Below, in pieces: positions 17,810 to 26,205 of a DNA stretch of 64,000 nt. The notes under the pieces are model-generated. The model did no database searches. It saw only the letters and a program-made list of their open reading frames with translations, and was not told where the DNA came from. Source of the DNA: CAVYXF01 sp963772335 (GTDB taxonomy: Bacteria; Pseudomonadota; Alphaproteobacteria; Rhizobiales; Rhodomicrobiaceae); contig CAVYXF010000004.1 in assembly GCA_963772335.1 (NCBI GenBank), positions 124,001-188,000 on the forward strand. The letters run 5' to 3'. Position 1 is the first letter of the stretch. Each line of letters starts with the position of its first letter. Position numbers and translations under genes: made by a program.

Positions 17810-18580
17810 ATGAATTTGAGCTGGATCAAGCCGATCGTCTTTCTCGTTCTCCTGGTGGCGTGCTGGGATCTGGCGATCCGCATCTTTCACATTCCGCCCT
17901 ATCAGGTGCCGGCACCCTGGAATGTGATCGTTACCCTGAAGCAGGAATGGTCCAATCTCCTCATCCAGGCTTGGCCGACGACGCTTGCCACGCTTTGGGG
18001 CTTTGCGCTCTCCGCCGCGTTCGGCATTCCGGTCGCCATGCTGATTGCGGGCTCGAAGACGGTCGAGGACTACGTTTATCCGCTGCTCGTCTTCTCCCAG
18101 TCGATCCCCAAGATCGCCATTGCGCCGCTGTTCGTGGTCTGGTTCGGATTTGGCCTCCTGCCCAAAGTGCTCTCCGCCTTCTTACTCGGCTTCTTCCCGG
18201 TGGTGGTTTCCTCGGTGCAGGGGTTCAAATCCGTCGAGCCGGACATGTTGGATCTGGTGCGCGCGCTCCAGGCCAATCGCTTTCAGCTCTTCCGCATCGT
18301 CAGCCTGCCGCATGCACTGCCCTCGATCTTTGCAGGGCTGAAGGTATCCATTACGCTGGCGGTGGTCGGTGCGGTGGTCGGTGAGTTCGTCGGCGCCAAT
18401 TCCGGTATCGGCTTCGTACTACAGCGCTCGATCGGCAATTTCGAGCTGCCCTTGATGTTCGCGGCGCTCATCGTGCTGGCGCTGATCGGCGTCGTGCTGT
18501 TCTGGCTGATCGACGTGGCAGAGCGCCTGCTGATCCCCTGGCATGCGAGCCAGCGGCAGAATCTCGTGATCGGCGCCTGA
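17810..18580 (+). CDS. ABC transporter permease (SsuC/TauC/ThiX type)
   Basis: A 256-residue inner-membrane permease with about six transmembrane helices. The EAA-type cytoplasmic loop for ATPase contact is seen in the segment SITLAVVGAVVGEFVGANSG. It belongs to the nitrate/sulfonate/taurine/thiamine-precursor family. First gene of a permease-binding protein-ATPase operon. ATG at 17810 was chosen because it begins just before the first helix; an in-frame ATG at 17783 adds nine residues and cannot be excluded. The ligand is not predictable from the permease. Confidence 0.92.
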   Translation: MNLSWIKPIVFLVLLVACWDLAIRIFHIPPYQVPAPWNVIVTLKQEWSNLLIQAWPTTLATLWGFALSAAFGIPVAMLIAGSKTVEDYVYPLLVFSQSIPKIAIAPLFVVWFGFGLLPKVLSAFLLGFFPVVVSSVQGFKSVEPDMLDLVRALQANRFQLFRIVSLPHALPSIFAGLKVSITLAVVGAVVGEFVGANSGIGFVLQRSIGNFELPLMFAALIVLALIGVVLFWLIDVAERLLIPWHASQRQNLVIGA

Positions 18581-18609
18581 TAGAAAGACTCAAAGGGAGG
18601 ACGAGAATA

Positions 18610-19587
18610 ATGAAGAGAACCATCATCGCCGCGCTGGCAGGCCTTCTGATTGCCGGTCCGGCAGCGGCGGCCGACAAGGTCGTGCTAATGCTGAACTGGT
18701 ATGTCTATGGCGAGCACGCGCCGTTCTATTACGGCAAGGAGAAGGGCCTCTACGCGGCCGAAGGCATCGACCTCGAAATCCAGGAAGGTCGCGGCTCGGC
18801 GGTCACCACCCAGGCCGTCACCGCTAGGACCGCCGATTTCGGCTATGTCGATGTGCCGACCATGATCAAGGCCGCCGCAAAGGGCGCGCCCGTGATTGCG
18901 GTCGGCGTGCTCTTGCAGACCAGTCCGATGTCGGTGATGGGCTTTGCCGAGAAGAACATCAAAAAGCCGGAGGACATCAAGGGCAAGACCGTTGCCGTGA
19001 CGCCGGGCGATTCCATGTCACAGATCTGGCCGCTGTTCCTGAAGAAGACCGGCCTGAAGGAAAGCGATTTCAATGTCGTGTCCGGCGATGGCCAGACTAA
19101 GCTCAACGCCGTTATCAATGGTCAGGCGGATCTCCTGCTCGGCTATGTCATGGACCAGAGCATGAAGATCAAGGACGCGACCGGTAAGCAGGTGTTCCCG
19201 ATCCGCTTTGCCGATTATGACGTCAATCTCGTCTCCTCGGGCATCATCGCCAATGTGGACTTTGTGAAAGAGAACGCCGATCTGGTGCGGCGCTTCATGG
19301 CGGCGACAACGAAGGCGGTCGAGGCTGCAGAAAAGGCGCCGCGCGAGGCTGCACAGGCGATCCTGAACGCCAATCCCAAAGGCGGCAAGCTCGACACGCT
19401 CACCGAAGGCTTTGAGCTCACCATCCCGCTCTACCGCACGGCGGAGACCAAGAATGAGCGGCCGTTCCGGGTGACGGACACGAACATGGCCAACTCGGTC
19501 GATCTCTTGGTAGAGTATGGCGGGCTCGATCCGAAGGCGAAGGAGCATCCCAAGGCGTTCTATACCACCGACTATCTGCCCAAATAG
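18610..19587 (+). CDS. ABC transporter substrate-binding protein (NMT1/THI5-like)
   Basis: A 325-residue periplasmic binding protein. Signal peptide to about residue 20 (LLIAGPAAAA, cut before DKVVL). The start of the mature protein, VLMLNWYVYGEHAPFYYGKEKGLY, is the NMT1/THI5 signature, in which aromatic residues pack on a flat ring or small organic acid. Members bind hydroxymethylpyrimidine-like compounds, sulfonates, or aromatic and other small ligands. RBS AAGGGAGG precedes the ATG. The gene lies 29 bases after the permease gene and is followed after 13 bases by the ATPase. Confidence 0.92.
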   Translation: MKRTIIAALAGLLIAGPAAAADKVVLMLNWYVYGEHAPFYYGKEKGLYAAEGIDLEIQEGRGSAVTTQAVTARTADFGYVDVPTMIKAAAKGAPVIAVGVLLQTSPMSVMGFAEKNIKKPEDIKGKTVAVTPGDSMSQIWPLFLKKTGLKESDFNVVSGDGQTKLNAVINGQADLLLGYVMDQSMKIKDATGKQVFPIRFADYDVNLVSSGIIANVDFVKENADLVRRFMAATTKAVEAAEKAPREAAQAILNANPKGGKLDTLTEGFELTIPLYRTAETKNERPFRVTDTNMANSVDLLVEYGGLDPKAKEHPKAFYTTDYLPK

Positions 19588-19600
19588 GCCCGGTTTGCCC

Positions 19601-20419
19601 ATGGCACCAAGAACACTCCGCGTCATAACCAGTGAGGGGGCGGCCATCAAGCAGCCCGTCATCGAAATACGCGGTGTGAGCAAGACCTATCGCACGCGGG
19701 ACGGCGATGTCCCGACCCTCAAGGACATCGACTTCACCGTCGATGACGGCGAGCTCCTGGTGATCGTCGGGCCATCGGGCTGCGGAAAATCCACGCTGTT
19801 GCGGCTGGTTGCCGGGCTGCTGCCACCGTCCAGCGGCGAAATCCGGGTCGAGGGCAGGCCGGTGACCAAGCCTTTCGGCGAAGTCGGTATCGTGTTTCAG
19901 AGTGCGCTGCTCCTGCCCTGGCGCAGCGTGCTCGGCAACATCATGATGCCGGTCGAGGTGAAAGGCCTGCCCCGCGCACCTTATCTGCAGCGCGCCCGCG
20001 AGCTCTTGCGCATGGTGTCGCTTGAAGGCTTCGAGAAAAAGTATCCCTGGCAACTCTCCGGCGGCATGCAGCAGCGTGCCTCGATCTGCCGGGCGCTCAT
20101 CCACAATCCCCCCATCGTGCTGATGGACGAGCCGTTCGGCGCGCTCGACGCCCTCACCCGCGAGCGCATGAATATCGAGCTGCAGCGCATTCACCGCGAG
20201 ACCGGGAAGACTATTGTGCTCATCACCCATTCGATCCCGGAGGCGGTATTCCTCGCCGACCGGGTGGTGGTCATGACCAGCCGTCCCGGCGAGATCGCCG
20301 CCGTCTATAAGGTGGACCTGCCGCGCCCGCGCGCGCTCGAGGTTTTGGGCGATCCGCGGTTCATCGAGCTGACGCAGGCCATCCGCCGCCATTTTCACAG
20401 TCGCAGCAATCTCGACTGA
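19601..20419 (+). CDS. ABC transporter ATP-binding protein (SsuB/TauB type)
   Basis: A 272-residue ATPase with Walker A GPSGCGKST, Q-loop region FQSALLLPWR, signature LSGGMQQR, Walker B IVLMDEPFGALD and H-loop ITHSIPEAV. It energises the importer encoded just upstream. ATG at 19601 lies 13 bases after the binding-protein stop; a longer frame from 19517 would overlap that gene and is rejected. A 17-residue N-terminal extension precedes the first ABC strand (PVIEIRGVSKTY). It converges on rmuC with a 20-base gap. Confidence 0.95.
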   Translation: MAPRTLRVITSEGAAIKQPVIEIRGVSKTYRTRDGDVPTLKDIDFTVDDGELLVIVGPSGCGKSTLLRLVAGLLPPSSGEIRVEGRPVTKPFGEVGIVFQSALLLPWRSVLGNIMMPVEVKGLPRAPYLQRARELLRMVSLEGFEKKYPWQLSGGMQQRASICRALIHNPPIVLMDEPFGALDALTRERMNIELQRIHRETGKTIVLITHSIPEAVFLADRVVVMTSRPGEIAAVYKVDLPRPRALEVLGDPRFIELTQAIRRHFHSRSNLD

Positions 20420-20439
20420 GCGGCGGCCCTGCGCGGCGG

Positions 20440-21597
20440 CTAAACAGCGAGACGGCTAGTGGGCGCGCCGTTGGCGATCACCGGCGCACTGCTCGCCTCC
20501 AGATCGAGATTTTCGATACGGCGACCGCGACCGGCTATCTTGTCGGTCGAGGTGAGGATTTTCTCCACATCGGTACTTGCCAAACCGAAATGGCGCTGGA
20601 GATCGAGCACCCGCTCGCGGAGGCGATTGACATCCTGCATCAAGGTGCCGACCTCGCGCTGGATGAGCCCGGCCTGCTCGCGCATGCGCACGTCCTTCAT
20701 GATCGCCTGCATGGTTTGCACCGCCAGCATCAGCATATTCGGCGAAACGATCACAACCCGTGCCCGGTGCGCCTTTTGCAGGAGTTCGGGGAAATTTTCA
20801 TGCAGCTCGGCATAGATTGACTCGGAGGGCAGGAACATCAGCATGGTGTCCTGCGTCTCGCCGGGAAGCGTGTATTTGCCGGCGATGTCGTCGATGTGCT
20901 TGCCGACGTCGATGCGGATCCGCTTAAGCGCCTCGCGGCGCAGAGCTTCCTCATGTGCCGAGCGGAGCACCTCGAAGCCTTCAAGCGGAAATTTGGCGTC
21001 GATGATGATCCCGGCCGATGAGCCGGGCAGATGCACGAGACAGTCCGGCCGCTTGCCATTGGAGAGCGTTGTCTGAAAACTATAGGCGTCCTTCGGCAGG
21101 CCGTCCTGGATGATAGTCTCCATGCGCAGCTGGCCGAATGCACCGCGCTGCTGCTTGTTGGCTAGAATGTCCTGCAGTGAGACCACCCGCGTCGAGAGCT
21201 CGGTGATGTTGCGCTGGGCGTTGTCGATGACTGCCAGCCGCTCGTGCAGCTTGGCGAGATTTTCCGAGGTTTTGCGTGTGGTCTCCTCGATATTGCTGCC
21301 GAGATTGTGACCGATGCGGTCAAGCCGCTCATGGATGGTGCGGCTCAGCTCCGACTGGCGCGTTACAGACAGCTCGGCCATGGCTGCCAGCCGGCCTTTC
21401 AGCTCGGCCGCCTCAGTCTCGAACATGCGCGCGGCATCGAGCTGGGCAGCCTCCGCCCGCGAGCGCTGCGCCCCGCCGCGCCAGACCACCACGATGAGCG
21501 TGATCACCGCTAGGACTATCGTCGCGCCAAGGCCGAGCAGCACCAGCACCGGATCGACAATGATGCCCTGCACTTGCCAGCCGGAATGGGTTATCAT
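20440..21597 (-). CDS. rmuC: DNA recombination protein RmuC
   Basis: A 385-residue RmuC family protein. It has one N-terminal membrane helix (about residues 14-38), a long coiled coil (about 45-165; ELSRTIHERLDRIGHNLGSNIEETT) and the C-terminal RmuC nuclease-like domain with KFPLEGFEVL and LMFLPSESIYAEL. RmuC limits inversions at short inverted repeats and is involved in phage defence in some enterics. ATG at 21597 has GGGAG eight bases before it; a TTG two codons upstream is less likely. It is divergent from def, the typical rhizobial order rmuC-def-fmt. Confidence 0.94.
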   Translation of the reverse strand: MITHSGWQVQGIIVDPVLVLLGLGATIVLAVITLIVVVWRGGAQRSRAEAAQLDAARMFETEAAELKGRLAAMAELSVTRQSELSRTIHERLDRIGHNLGSNIEETTRKTSENLAKLHERLAVIDNAQRNITELSTRVVSLQDILANKQQRGAFGQLRMETIIQDGLPKDAYSFQTTLSNGKRPDCLVHLPGSSAGIIIDAKFPLEGFEVLRSAHEEALRREALKRIRIDVGKHIDDIAGKYTLPGETQDTMLMFLPSESIYAELHENFPELLQKAHRARVVIVSPNMLMLAVQTMQAIMKDVRMREQAGLIQREVGTLMQDVNRLRERVLDLQRHFGLASTDVEKILTSTDKIAGRGRRIENLDLEASSAPVIANGAPTSRLAV

Positions 21598-21805
21598 AAA
21601 CAAGCTCCCTCAGAGGCGGACGCACGCGCACGATCGGAAAAGTTGTCGCCGGTTTCCCTGAGCAGGCGCGCAAATTGAAAAATTCGGCATGACTTATCTG
21701 TCATGCTCTAGTGTGATTCTCCCTTGAACGAAAGCGGAACACGCCTAAGGGATAAACCAAGAACAAACGATTGAACAATCTCGGGATTCTGCTTATCTCA
21801 TCGTC

Positions 21806-22324
21806 ATGTCCAAGCTTCCTATCATTTTGCTGCCCGACCCGATTTTGCGTGAGACGTCCCTCCCCATCGAGCGTATGGACGACGCGACGCGCCAGCTGCT
21901 CGACGACATGCTGGAGACCATGTATGACGCACCGGGCGTAGGGCTAGCCGGTCCGCAAGTCGGCGTGCTGAGGCGCCTCCTCGTCATGGATCCCTCACCG
22001 AAGGAGGGCGAGCCGGAGCCGATGGCGCTGATCAACCCGGAGATCTTGGAATTTGGGGATGAGATGCAGGTCGGCGAGGAAGGCTGCCTTTCCATCCCGG
22101 AGATTTACGCCGAGGTCGAGCGTCCAGCCTGGGTGCGGGTGCGCTATATCGATCGTGACGGCAGGCTCGCCGAGCGGCGCTTCGAGGGCCGGCCGGCGGT
22201 GATCGTGCAGCATGAAGTCGACCATTTGAACGGCGTCTTGTTCATCGACCACCTCTCCAAGCTGCGCCGCGATCTCCTGATCCGCAAATTCCGCAAGGCG
22301 CGTCGCGACGAAGTGAGCGCGTGA
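21806..22324 (+). CDS. def: Peptide deformylase
   Basis: A 172-residue metalloenzyme that removes the formyl group from nascent protein N-termini. All three motifs are present: GVGLAGPQVG (44-53), EEGCLSIP with ligand Cys94, and QHEVDHLNG with ligands His136 and His140 and catalytic Glu137. It is 149 bases upstream of fmt, the enzyme that adds the formyl group to initiator Met-tRNA. Confidence 0.98.
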   Translation: MSKLPIILLPDPILRETSLPIERMDDATRQLLDDMLETMYDAPGVGLAGPQVGVLRRLLVMDPSPKEGEPEPMALINPEILEFGDEMQVGEEGCLSIPEIYAEVERPAWVRVRYIDRDGRLAERRFEGRPAVIVQHEVDHLNGVLFIDHLSKLRRDLLIRKFRKARRDEVSA

Positions 22325-22472
22325 GGCCGCCCGCTTCCCCCAAGGGGACGGCTTTGCGCTGCCGGCGCACCGGCAGAAATATGACAGCGGATTAAAGGCT
22401 CAACATCTGCCGCCGATTGCGCTATTTGAGCTCATTCTCCACCAGAATGTCCGAAAAGGGGGTGATAAGGGC

Positions 22473-23408
22473 ATGGCACCGCTGCGGGTGATCTTCATGG
22501 GGACGCCGGACTTTGCCGTCCCGGCGCTCAGCGAGATCGTTGCGGAGGGGCATGATGTGCTCGCGGTCTACACCCAGCCACCGCGCCCGGCCGGCCGCGG
22601 CATGGTGGCACGCAAATCGGCGGTGCATCATTTCGCCGAGGAAGCCGGCATTCCCGCCCTTTCCCCCCGCAGCCTGAAAAGCGCCGCGGTGCAGAACCAG
22701 TTCTTCGCCCATGATGCCGACGTCGCCGTGGTCGCCGCCTATGGGCTGATCTTGCCCAAAACGATTTTGGAGGCGCCACGCTTCGGCTGCCTCAACATTC
22801 ACGCCTCGCTGCTGCCGCGCTGGCGCGGCGCAGCGCCGATCCAGCGCGCCATCATGGCCGGAGACAGCGAAACCGGCGTCGTCATCATGCAGATGGATGA
22901 AGGTCTGGATACCGGCCCGGTCTGCTTAGGTGAGCGTAAGGCGATCGGTCCCGACATGACCGCCGGCGAATTGCATGACGAGCTGGCGCTGCTCGGTGCA
23001 AAGCTGATCGCCGAGGCGCTGCGGCGGCTTTCCGCGGGGAGGCTCAAATGCCGGCCGCAACCAACGCGCGGGGCCATCTACGCGGCCAAAATCACGAAGG
23101 AAGAAGAGCGCATCGACTGGAAGCTGCCGGCGGTCGAGATCCACAACCGTATTCGCGCCTTCTCGCCTGCGCCCGGCGCGTGGTTCGAGGCGCTCTTGGC
23201 GGGGCGCACTGAGCGCATCAAAGCGCTTCGGTCGGTGGTCGTGCCGGGCCGAGGCGAGCCCGGACAACTGATCGACGGGCAGCTCACGGTCGCGTGCGGC
23301 AACCAGGCGGTCCGTTTGACGCGGGTGCAGCGCGCCGGCAAGAAGCCAATGCTCGGCGCCGAGTTCCTACGCGGCTTCCCGCTCGGCAAGGGCACGCATT
23401 TTGCCTGA
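22473..23408 (+). CDS. fmt: Methionyl-tRNA formyltransferase
   Basis: A 311-residue enzyme that formylates initiator Met-tRNA with 10-formyl-tetrahydrofolate. The N-terminal Rossmann domain opens with VIFMGTPDFAVPAL; the formyl-transfer centre is HASLLPRWRGAAPIQRAI near residues 110-127, including the catalytic Asn-His-Asp region (the Asn precedes as LNIHAS). The C-terminal OB-like tRNA-binding domain ends in GAEFLRG. The def-fmt pair is conserved; truA, which often follows in rhizobia, is missing here and the next gene converges. Confidence 0.98.
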   Translation: MAPLRVIFMGTPDFAVPALSEIVAEGHDVLAVYTQPPRPAGRGMVARKSAVHHFAEEAGIPALSPRSLKSAAVQNQFFAHDADVAVVAAYGLILPKTILEAPRFGCLNIHASLLPRWRGAAPIQRAIMAGDSETGVVIMQMDEGLDTGPVCLGERKAIGPDMTAGELHDELALLGAKLIAEALRRLSAGRLKCRPQPTRGAIYAAKITKEEERIDWKLPAVEIHNRIRAFSPAPGAWFEALLAGRTERIKALRSVVVPGRGEPGQLIDGQLTVACGNQAVRLTRVQRAGKKPMLGAEFLRGFPLGKGTHFA

Positions 23409-23420
23409 GAGAGCAGGCGC

Positions 23421-23897
23421 TCAATTGCCGTAATAGCGGCCCGCACGCCTGTCGACGAGCGACTCCAGCGTCCCCCAGAACATATCTTCGCTCTGATAGC
23501 CGGTGATGCGGCCGATCTCGACGCCATCATCGATCAGCACGAAAGTCGGGGTATAGAGCACGGGCTCTCCAAGCTGGAAGCCCGCCCGGCGCTGATCGCG
23601 AATGTCGAGCCGGCGAAGCGGCGCGATCCGGCCGAGCTCGGCGCGGGGATAGATCTCGCCGATATCGCGCTCCCAACGCGCGCACCACACGCACCCCGTC
23701 CTGCCGAACAGGACGAGCTCGAGCGCCTTCGCTTCCCCGCCGGGGAAAATTGCGAAAAGCGCAAAGAAGGAGAGGGCGGCGATCGCCGTTGCGGTAAAGC
23801 GCGTCGGCTGAAAAATGCGGGCGAATTGGCGTCGTATCACGGGGCCATCCTTGAGGAGAGCGCGAGTAGTGGTATCTCGCGCGGCAAGCGCCCTCAA
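23421..23897 (-). CDS. SoxS-like periplasmic thioredoxin
   Basis: A 158-residue thiol-disulfide protein with an N-terminal membrane anchor or signal (about residues 36-58) and the redox motif GCVWCARW (Cys69, Cys72). The later stretch, TPTFVLIDDGVEIGRITGYQSEDMFW, matches what I recall of SoxS from Paracoccus, the periplasmic reductant that reactivates the SoxYZ sulfur carrier. It is divergent from soxY across 313 bases, which supports the assignment. The first 35 residues before the hydrophobic span are unusual for a signal peptide, so the true start may be downstream at a non-ATG codon. Confidence 0.82.
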   Translation of the reverse strand: MRALAARDTTTRALLKDGPVIRRQFARIFQPTRFTATAIAALSFFALFAIFPGGEAKALELVLFGRTGCVWCARWERDIGEIYPRAELGRIAPLRRLDIRDQRRAGFQLGEPVLYTPTFVLIDDGVEIGRITGYQSEDMFWGTLESLVDRRAGRYYGN

Positions 23898-24059
23898 CCT
23901 TAATATGCTGTTTCTGTGGAGGCAGAGGGCGATCTGGTTAAAATCCTATTATCAATTGCCGCTCTTTCAGCGCAATGCCCTGCCGGGGCAAGGAGGCCTT
24001 CCCGCTTCCATCTGTCCCAGCGTGGCCGCTCTGCAAGCCTTGGTAACCAAATGGTGCAT

Positions 24060-24077
24060 ATTCGAGTTTTCTCGAAT
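24060..24077. promoter_or_regulatory. Palindrome in the soxS-soxY intergenic region
   Basis: ATTCGAG-TTTT-CTCGAAT is a perfect 7-base inverted repeat with a four-base spacer, within AT-rich sequence about 134 bases before soxY and 163 before the SoxS-like gene. ArsR-family sulfur regulators (SqrR, BigR, SoxR) use ATTC/GAAT half-sites; here the half-sites are ten bases apart, not the eight I recall for SqrR, so it is only a candidate operator. No regulator gene is adjacent. Nothing else notable is seen in 23898-24210. Confidence 0.4.
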
Positions 24078-24210
24078 TATTTGATTGACGGTCTGAAGCT
24101 CGTGAGGGTTTCCTCGCCACCAAAGATTAGCCCTGTGGTCCCGGCGCGCTCGTCTGCCAAGCGCCGGCTAAGCGGCAGTTGAGCCCTTTTCTGCAATTTG
24201 GATCATTGGG

Positions 24211-24669
24211 ATGGTAGCCGAGCCCCGCAATCTTTCCCGGCGAGAGTTCTCCGTCGGAGCTGCCTGCGTTTTTGCTGCCGCGCTGGCGCCTCAGTTCGCC
24301 TCGGCAGAAGGGGAAAGCCTCGGCACCCTGGTGCGAAAGCTGTTCGGCCGCGACGCGTACGAGGAAAGCAAAATCAAGCTGGATTTACCGGAAAGCGCAG
24401 AGAACGGTCTCGTCGTACCGATTACCGTCGAGATCGAAAGCCCGATGACCGACGACGATTATGTCTCCTCGCTGCACCTATTCGCCTTCGACAATCCGGT
24501 GCCGCAGATCAGCAGCTACAACTTCACGCCGGCGAGCGGCAGAGCGGCGATCTCGACCCGCATTCGGCTGGCGCGCAGCCAGGACGTCATTGCCGTCGCG
24601 CAGATGTCGAACGGCAAAGTGCATGTCGCCAAAGCGCCGATCAAAATCATGATCGGGGGCTGTGGCTGA
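24211..24669 (+). CDS. soxY: Sulfur carrier protein SoxY
   Basis: A 152-residue periplasmic protein of the SoxY family. A Tat signal peptide is present (LSRREFSVGAAC, residues 8-19; likely cleavage after the Ala-Ser-Ala at 30-32). The Ig-like fold region includes VPITVEIESPM, and the protein ends in GGCG, where Cys151 is the swinging-arm thiol that carries the sulfur substrate. The Tat route fits export of SoxY folded together with SoxZ, which has no signal. soxZ starts 32 bases downstream. The genes for the Sox enzymes that act on the carrier (soxXA, soxB, soxCD) are not in the window. Confidence 0.93.
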   Translation: MVAEPRNLSRREFSVGAACVFAAALAPQFASAEGESLGTLVRKLFGRDAYEESKIKLDLPESAENGLVVPITVEIESPMTDDDYVSSLHLFAFDNPVPQISSYNFTPASGRAAISTRIRLARSQDVIAVAQMSNGKVHVAKAPIKIMIGGCG

Positions 24670-24701
24670 GAGCGAGAGGCGACGTTCGGTCGAGGTTTGA
24701 A

Positions 24702-25040
24702 ATGCCAGTCCCATCAACCCCGCGCGTCAGGCTGCCGGCTGAGGCAAAGCCGGGCGATATCATCGAAATCAAGGCGCTGATCTCGCACGAGATGGAAACC
24801 GGGCAGCGCCGGGACGAGAGCGGTGAAGTCGTGCCGCGCAAGATCATCAGGGAGTTCGTTACGCGCTTCAACGGGCAGGTGGTATTCCGCGCGCAATGGT
24901 ATCCCTCGATCTCGGCCAATCCTTACCAGGCGTTCTATTTCCGCGCCGTCGAGAGCGGCACTTTCGACTTCGTCTGGCTCGACGATGACGGCTCGCAATA
25001 CAAGACCTCTGCCACGCTGACCGTCAGCGCACCGGCCTGA
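24702..25040 (+). CDS. soxZ: SoxYZ partner protein SoxZ
   Basis: A 112-residue SoxZ with the family landmarks PGDIIEIKALISHEMETGQRRD near residues 17-38, FNGQVVFRAQWYPSISANPY and the closing strand TFDFVWLDDDGSQY. It has no signal peptide and is expected to be co-exported with SoxY as a heterodimer. The frame is open upstream through soxY, but ATG at 24702 begins exactly at the SoxZ N-terminus. It converges on the ferredoxin gene, with 59 bases between the stop codons. Confidence 0.94.
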   Translation: MPVPSTPRVRLPAEAKPGDIIEIKALISHEMETGQRRDESGEVVPRKIIREFVTRFNGQVVFRAQWYPSISANPYQAFYFRAVESGTFDFVWLDDDGSQYKTSATLTVSAPA

Positions 25041-25099
25041 GCCGGCCTGGGGCGAGCGCCCGCTGTTTCCCGTATCAGCCGATCAGGTCTTGGGCGTAC

Positions 25100-25438
25100 T
25101 CAATCGCCGGTGCCGGGATTTGGCGAGAAAAAGCGCTCGAATTTGCCCTGTTCCTTGTCATGCTCGGCTGCATCGGGCGGAGACGGCTTCTTCACGGTGA
25201 TATTCGGCCATTTCTCCGAATAATCCCGGTTCACCTCCAGCCACTTCTCCAGCCCCGGCTCGGTATCGGGCTTGATCGCGTCCACCGGGCATTCCGGCTC
25301 GCACACGCCGCAGTCGATGCACTCATCCGGGTGGATGACGAGCATGTTCTCGCCTTCATAGAAGCAGTCGACCGGACACACTTCCACGCAATCGGTGTAT
25401 TTGCATTTGATGCAGGCTTCCAGCACCACATAGGTCAT
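25100..25438 (-). CDS. fdxA: 7Fe ferredoxin FdxA
   Basis: A 112-residue ferredoxin I-type protein with one [3Fe-4S] and one [4Fe-4S] cluster. Cys9, Cys17 and Cys50 should bind the 3Fe cluster; Cys21, Cys40, Cys43 and Cys46 the 4Fe cluster (an offset of one from Azotobacter ferredoxin I). The CPVDCFYEGENMLVIHPDEC region is almost invariant in the family. ATG at 25438 has GGAGGG five bases upstream; the preceding GTG codon is a less likely start. It could serve the indolepyruvate oxidoreductase or another low-potential enzyme, but that is inference. Confidence 0.96.
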   Translation of the reverse strand: MTYVVLEACIKCKYTDCVEVCPVDCFYEGENMLVIHPDECIDCGVCEPECPVDAIKPDTEPGLEKWLEVNRDYSEKWPNITVKKPSPPDAAEHDKEQGKFERFFSPNPGTGD

Positions 25439-25661
25439 CACGGCCCTCCGTTGACCGGCGTGCCGCGGGCCCTGTCACAACCCCGGCGTTCGATATATCG
25501 TACGATCTGCACTAGCGCAAAATCCCGCAGGAAACAAGACGGCGGTCTGCCGCGCAAGCGCCCTGCAAGGCCAATGCTATTTGTGGGCATGTGCAATCTG
25601 GAATTGCAAATCGGGCCTCCAGCAAGGACATTTCTGGCCAGATTTGGGGCGGAGAACCGTG

Positions 25662-26174
25662 GTGATCAACATAACCGATGTCGAACGTCAAGTCCTGATC
25701 AATCAGGCGCGTATCCTCGCCGCTCTCTATCCCCTCGAAGCCCGCGAGTTCGAGCGTAGCATCGAGATCCTGTCCGAGGGCTATCACGAGGCGTGGGAAG
25801 ACGTCGTTTTGAAGGGACTAAAGCGGCCGCTCATCAAAGAGGATATGAATTTTATCTATCAGGCGTTGGAGATGTATGATTGGCTGCAGAAATCCTACTA
25901 TGCGCTCTCCATCGACGACAAACTGCACCTTCCCGAACGCAGCCTGATATTCTGCGGGTTCTGTCCGAAGGAGGAGCCGCGCTATCTTTCCTATTGCCGG
26001 TTTCTGCTCGAGAATCTCGACCGCTTTTCCTTCGTCGAAACGACCGACCGGCTTATGGCCGAACAGCCGATGCGCGACGTCTATGCAGGCATGCTGGACC
26101 GGCTGCCACGTGATGGGCGCCATTTCCTTTCGGCAAAATCGCTGAAGATCGTGATCGAGGAACTGCCGCGATAA
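25662..26174 (+). CDS. YfbU family protein
   Basis: A 170-residue protein resembling Escherichia coli YfbU throughout its length: ERQVLINQARILAALYP at the start, IYQALEMYDWLQKSYYAL (around 62-79), LIFCGFCPKEEPRYLSYCRFLLE, and HFLSAKSLKIVIEELPR at the end. YfbU has no established function; the fold is all-helical. I chose the GTG at 25662, which follows GGAGAA at good spacing and matches the length of YfbU; the adjacent GTG at 25659 is equally possible on spacing. It is divergent from fdxA. Confidence 0.82.
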   Translation: MINITDVERQVLINQARILAALYPLEAREFERSIEILSEGYHEAWEDVVLKGLKRPLIKEDMNFIYQALEMYDWLQKSYYALSIDDKLHLPERSLIFCGFCPKEEPRYLSYCRFLLENLDRFSFVETTDRLMAEQPMRDVYAGMLDRLPRDGRHFLSAKSLKIVIEELPR

Positions 26175-26205
26175 AAAAAATGACCCGGCGCGGTGCACCG
26201 GGTCA
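26173..26205 (-). terminator. Rho-independent terminator pointing left
   Basis: Read on the minus strand, the stem TGACCCGG / CCGGGTCA (26205-26198 and 26188-26181, nine-base loop) is followed immediately by eight T residues (26180-26173). On the plus strand the run of A comes before the hairpin and no T run follows, so it is not a proper terminator for yfbU. No minus-strand protein gene lies to its right, so it must end some other transcript. Confidence 0.75.
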
